The notes beneath the pieces are model-generated. The model was not told where the DNA came from. It saw only the letters and a program-made list of their open reading frames with translations, and did no database searches. Shown here in pieces: positions 6,467-8,351 of a DNA stretch of 8,351 bases (the stretch's first letter is position 1; each line of letters starts with the position of its first letter). The position numbers were made by a program, and so were the translations under genes. This stretch comes from Ilumatobacter sp. (GTDB taxonomy: Bacteria; Actinomycetota; Acidimicrobiia; Acidimicrobiales; Ilumatobacteraceae). Location of the stretch: positions 1-8,351 of the forward strand of contig JABJAB010000022.1 of the NCBI GenBank assembly GCA_018666235.1, written 5' to 3'.

Positions 6467-6729
6467 GCTTCGCGTAAGGCCCTCTTTGGAGGCAGCAGAG
6501 CGGCCGTCGGCGTTCTTTTCTCGGGATGTCAAAAAGCCTAATCAGGGATTGCTCATCTCTGTCGCTTTTCTCCCTCATGGGACACTTTGGAACTCTCGGT
6601 GGCGCATCCAAATATCAACGATCCGCCCCTACCCCGCCTTGCGGCCGGTTGGGCATCGTGATGGCAGCTGGAAGTGCACAAAAGACTTCGGGCTCGACAT
6701 ACGTGGAGGAACCAAATAACGCTGCGAGA
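6467..6729. other. Non-coding stretch between rmlD and the insertion sequence
   Basis: I see no convincing gene here. A 68-codon frame opening at ATG 6526 has no recognisable motif and runs 1-3 bases into the IS before stopping. It contains a weak hairpin CCTC-TTTG-GAGG about 20 bp after the rmlD stop, followed 30 bp later by a T-rich tract (TTCTTTTCT), which may be a poor terminator. A 6-bp inverted repeat TTTGGA/TCCAAA lies at 6586-6612. Codon bias typical of the neighbouring genes is absent. Confidence 0.5.
6727..6729. repeat. Target-site duplication AGA, left copy
   Basis: AGA directly abuts the left end of the IS and is repeated at 8034-8036 directly after its right end. IS3-family elements duplicate 3-5 bp on insertion. 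A fourth base does not match (G/C), so the duplication is 3 bp. Confidence 0.8.
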
Positions 6730-6756
6730 TGAATCGCTCCGGGAAAGTTGCGTGCT
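6730..6756 (+). repeat. Left terminal inverted repeat of the IS
   Basis: Matches the reverse complement of 8007-8033 at 21 of 27 positions. The matches fall into an outer block (TGAATCGCT, then CGGG after one mismatch) and an inner block (TGCGTGCT), separated by five mismatched bases. This two-part layout fits separate cleavage and binding parts for transposase. It begins with TG, as IS3 ends do. Confidence 0.93.
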
Positions 6757-6759
6757 CTG

Positions 6760-6773
6760 ATCCTTGAGAGGAT
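6760..6773 (+). promoter_or_regulatory. Hairpin covering the orfA ribosome-binding site
   Basis: ATCCT (6760-6764) pairs with AGGAT (6769-6773) around loop TGAG. The right arm is part of AGAGGA (6767-6772), the Shine-Dalgarno sequence 7 nt before the orfA ATG. In transcripts entering from outside the element the stem could hide this site and damp transposase synthesis, as known for several other insertion sequences. The stem is only 5 bp. Confidence 0.4.
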
Positions 6774-6779
6774 GGAGTC

Positions 6780-7103
6780 ATGTCAAAGAGGTTGAGGCGG
6801 TATCCGCCGGAGCTGAAAGAGCGTGCGGTGCGCATGGTTTTCGAGCACCAGCACGAGTACCCGTCGCAGTGGAAAGCGATCAACGAGATCGGCGCCAAGC
6901 TTGGCGTGCATCACGAGTCGCTATGGATCTGGGTTCGCCGCGCTGAGACCGATGCCGGTCATCGGCCGGGGTTGACGAGCGATGAACGCGAGCGGGTGAA
7001 AGAACTCGAGCGTGAGGTGAAAGAGCTTCGCCGAGCGAACGAGACCTTGAAGTCGGCGTCGGTTTTCTTCGCGGCCGAGCTCGACGGTCGAACCAAGAAG
7101 TGA
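6780..7103 (+). CDS. IS3-family transposase OrfA (helix-turn-helix protein)
   Basis: The 107-residue protein starts with RRYPPELKERAVRMVFE, the standard opening of IS3/IS6110 OrfA proteins. Its helix-turn-helix (about 31-56, with HHESLWIWVRR) recognises the element's ends. A charged heptad-like coiled coil follows (about 66-92, ERVKELEREVKELRRANETLK) for dimerisation, and then ASVFFAAELD, the conserved C-terminal end. The length is normal and the frame intact. The ATG 6780 is preceded by AGAGGA at 7 nt. The stop TGA (7101-7103) overlaps the GTG start of orfB (7100-7102). In this family OrfA alone usually acts as a DNA-binding regulator, and the active transposase is an OrfA-OrfB fusion made by frameshifting. 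In frame -1 the sequence is open from 7016, so a fusion is possible anywhere in 7016-7100. TTTTC at 7063-7067 is the only modest slip candidate. Confidence 0.93.
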   Translation: MSKRLRRYPPELKERAVRMVFEHQHEYPSQWKAINEIGAKLGVHHESLWIWVRRAETDAGHRPGLTSDERERVKELEREVKELRRANETLKSASVFFAAELDGRTKK

Positions 7104-8017
7104 TCGCGTACTTCGATGCCCACCGGGAGCGTTTCGGAGTCGAGCCGATCTGCAGAGCGTTGCAGATCGCCCCACGCACCTACTGGGCAGCCAAACAACG
7201 CCAGCCGTCGGCACGCGCCCTGCGCGACGCCGAGTTGTGGCCAATGATCGAGCGGGTACATCGCGAGAACTTCGGGGTCTACGGCGCCGCGAAAGTGTGG
7301 GCGCAACTCAACCGCGAAGGCCACAAGGTCGCTCGCTGCACCATCGAGCGGTTGATGCGCGACCTCGGTCTACGTGGCGCTGTTCGCGGCAAACCCGTCC
7401 GCACGACGTTCGCCGACGACGCGGCGGATCGGCCGCGGGATCTGGTCGATCGCAAGTTCGCAGCGCCGGCACCCGACCGGCTCTGGGTCGCAGACCTCAC
7501 CTACGTGCGCACGTGGTCTGGGTTCGTCTACGTCGCGTTCATCACCGACGTGTTCTCACGCCGCATCGTTGGCTGGCAAGCCTCTCGTTCACTCAAGACC
7601 GACCTCGCGCTCGACGCCCTCGAGCAAGCCATCTGGTCCAGACAACGCGACGGCGCAGATCTCGATCAGCTCGTTCATCACAGCGACCGCGGCGTTCAAT
7701 ATCTCAGCATTCGCTACACCGAACGTCTCGCCGAGGACGGCGTCGTGAACTCAGTTGGGTCACGCAGCGACAGCTACGACAACGCGCTCGCTGAGACAAT
7801 CAATGGGCTCTACAAGACCGAACTCGTCCGGAACAAGGGACCTTGGCGCGGGCTCGATGACCTCGAACTCGCGACGCTCGAATGGGTCGACTAGTTCAAC
7901 CACCGACGCATCTTCCACGACCTCGGCCGCATCCCACCCGCCGAGTTCGAAACCAACCACTACCGACAAACCGTCCCTGCAATTCCGTCAGGGACTCAAA
8001 CCAACCAGCACGCATGA
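7100..8017 (+). pseudogene. IS3-family transposase OrfB (DDE integrase core) broken by an in-frame TAG
   Basis: The catalytic part of the transposase. The reading frame from GTG 7100 gives 264 residues with an HTH_21-like region (about 45-95) and the rve integrase core. The triad is complete: Asp132 (WVADLTYV), Asp196 (HHSDRG) and Glu232 (NALAET), with 35 residues between the last two, the DD35E pattern. At 7892-7894 a TAG follows EWVD exactly where relatives have Trp in WVDWFNHRR, so one G-to-A change (TGG to TAG) explains it. The same frame then continues FNHRRIFHDLGRIPPAEFE and 40 residues in all to TGA 8015-8017, inside the right inverted repeat. The lost tail is conserved in the family, so the product is likely inactive unless the stop is read through. 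No frameshift or other damage is visible, which points to a recent mutation or a sequencing error. Confidence 0.9.
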
Positions 8018-8033
8018 AACCCGAAGCGATTCA
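8007..8033 (-). repeat. Right terminal inverted repeat of the IS
   Basis: This is the reverse complement partner of 6730-6756 (21 of 27 matches), ending ...GCGATTCA at 8033. The original orfB stop codon (8015-8017) lies inside it, so the gene and the DNA end overlap, as often in compact IS3 elements. Confidence 0.93.
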
Positions 8034-8036
8034 AGA
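8034..8036. repeat. Target-site duplication AGA, right copy
   Basis: AGA immediately after the IS right end, identical to 6727-6729. Together the copies fix the element's limits to the base. Confidence 0.8.
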
Positions 8037-8206
8037 CAAGATTAATGATTGATTTTGCGGCGATGTACGACGGGGAACAGCGGCTATGCATGTCGTGTTT
8101 GCGACGGTGGAGTGTCTGTTGGCCGCTGGCTGCTGATCAACTCCGAGGTGTTACCTGGTGTTCAGAATGACGGCAATTCAATGTGTTCGAGCTGAGAGAA
8201 TTCTGG
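8037..8206. other. Non-coding stretch between the IS and the right-edge gene
   Basis: I see no gene, RNA or convincing terminator here. The stretch is visibly poorer in G/C than the genes to the left. It is the continuation of 6467-6729 before the IS landed. Removing the IS and one AGA leaves about 433 bp between the convergent stop codons. Confidence 0.5.
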
Positions 8207-8351
8207 TTAGCCCGTGGGGAAGTATCCGTTGGTGTCGATGATGAGTTGTGTTGCGCTGTGTGTGTAGATACAGATTTTGCCGCCTGCGCCAACTTTGGCA
8301 ACAACTGAATTAGCAACCGTTTGGCCAGTGGTGTAGTTGAGATTTGAGGAG
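8207..8351 (-). CDS. C-terminal end of a probable secreted/surface protein (NGYFP-type repeat domain)
   Basis: Read on the minus strand, the frame is open from the window edge to TAA 8209-8207 and gives 47 residues: SNLNYTTGQTVANSVVAKVG, then the GKICIYTHS strand, then LIIDTNGYFPTG and stop. The pattern S-N-L-N-Y-x-x-G-Q-T-V-x-N ... K-(I/V)-C-(I/L)-(Y/F)-T ... L-I-x-D-x-N-G-Y-F-P is one I recognise as the end of a beta-rich domain found, often near the C-terminus, in extracellular proteins of Acidimicrobiia and related actinobacteria. The recognition comes from memory, not a search. The start, any signal peptide and the rest of the protein lie beyond the window. G/C content is lower than in the housekeeping genes. 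The gene converges on rmlD and the IS. Its role is unknown; adhesion or wall surface is a guess. Confidence 0.72.
   Translation of the reverse strand, partial: SSNLNYTTGQTVANSVVAKVGAGGKICIYTHSATQLIIDTNGYFPTG

Larger units (their letters stand above)
6730..8033 (+). mobile_element. IS3-family insertion sequence, IS6110-like (1304 bp)
   Basis: The element is complete at both ends. It has 27-bp imperfect inverted repeats beginning TGAATCGCT, a 3-bp AGA duplication on both flanks, and two partially overlapping reading frames, orfA and orfB, as usual for IS3. The orfB protein closely resembles the IS6110 transposase as I remember it (LNREG..VARCT.ERLM, RLWVADLTYV, SYDNALAETINGLYKTEL), which places it in the IS51/IS6110-like branch. 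Matching ends and target duplication show that it arrived by transposition into this site and has not been rearranged since. It points the same way as lcp-rmlD, so transcripts from upstream could enter it. A nonsense codon in orfB at 7892-7894 probably stops it moving on its own. Confidence 0.95.

Noticed and set aside
6480..6526. Intrinsic terminator after rmlD
   Set aside because: The stem is only 4 bp and the T-rich tract is 30 bp away; noted in the region entry but not called.
6526..6732. 68-codon open frame between rmlD and the IS
   Set aside because: No motif, no ribosome site, atypical codon use, and its stop codon comes from the IS end.
1..8351. CRISPR arrays, tRNA/rRNA genes, toxin-antitoxin or phage-defence cassette, tandem repeats
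   Set aside because: I saw no repeated spacer pattern, tRNA-like cloverleaf or two-gene defence unit; the lone HNH fragment is not enough to claim a defence system.

Overview
The window looks like chromosomal DNA from a high-GC actinobacterium, most likely of the class Acidimicrobiia (Ilumatobacter-like). Four things suggest this: uniform G/C-rich codon use, a one-chain biotin carboxylase/BCCP acyl-CoA carboxylase alpha subunit, an LCP protein with paired cysteines next to rmlD, and at the right edge the C-terminus of a secreted-protein domain ending in NGYFP that I associate with this class. The taxonomic call is inference from protein style only.

Layout. Positions 1-243 (+) hold the C-terminal end of a small HNH-type protein. 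Positions 253-3735 (-) hold two genes read leftward: the acyl-CoA carboxylase alpha subunit (biotin carboxylase plus biotin carrier) and, 81 bp downstream behind a strong hairpin, a thiamine-diphosphate enzyme of the acetolactate synthase/2-hydroxyacyl-CoA lyase-like family. Diverging from the carboxylase is birA (+), the ligase that biotinylates such carrier domains. birA is followed by an LCP-family cell-wall ligase gene and, 7 bp later, rmlD (dTDP-4-dehydrorhamnose reductase). These genes make biologically sensible pairs: birA activates the carboxylase, RmlD makes the dTDP-rhamnose precursor, and LCP enzymes attach glycopolymers to peptidoglycan.

Downstream of rmlD a complete 1304-bp IS3-family (IS6110-like) element occupies 6730-8033. 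It has 27-bp imperfect terminal inverted repeats and a 3-bp AGA target duplication. Its orfA is intact. Its orfB carries the full DDE triad but has an in-frame TAG where related transposases have Trp, so the element is probably defective in cis. The insertion lies in what would otherwise be about 433 bp of non-coding DNA between convergent rmlD and the secreted-protein gene at the right edge.

I did not find a new defence system, CRISPR array, RNA gene or other undescribed multi-gene system. The points most worth a second look are the tightly packed divergent birA/carboxylase control region, two leaderless-type promoters with identical spacing, the His-to-Cys change in the HNH motif, and the IS element's nonsense codon and SD-sequestering hairpin.
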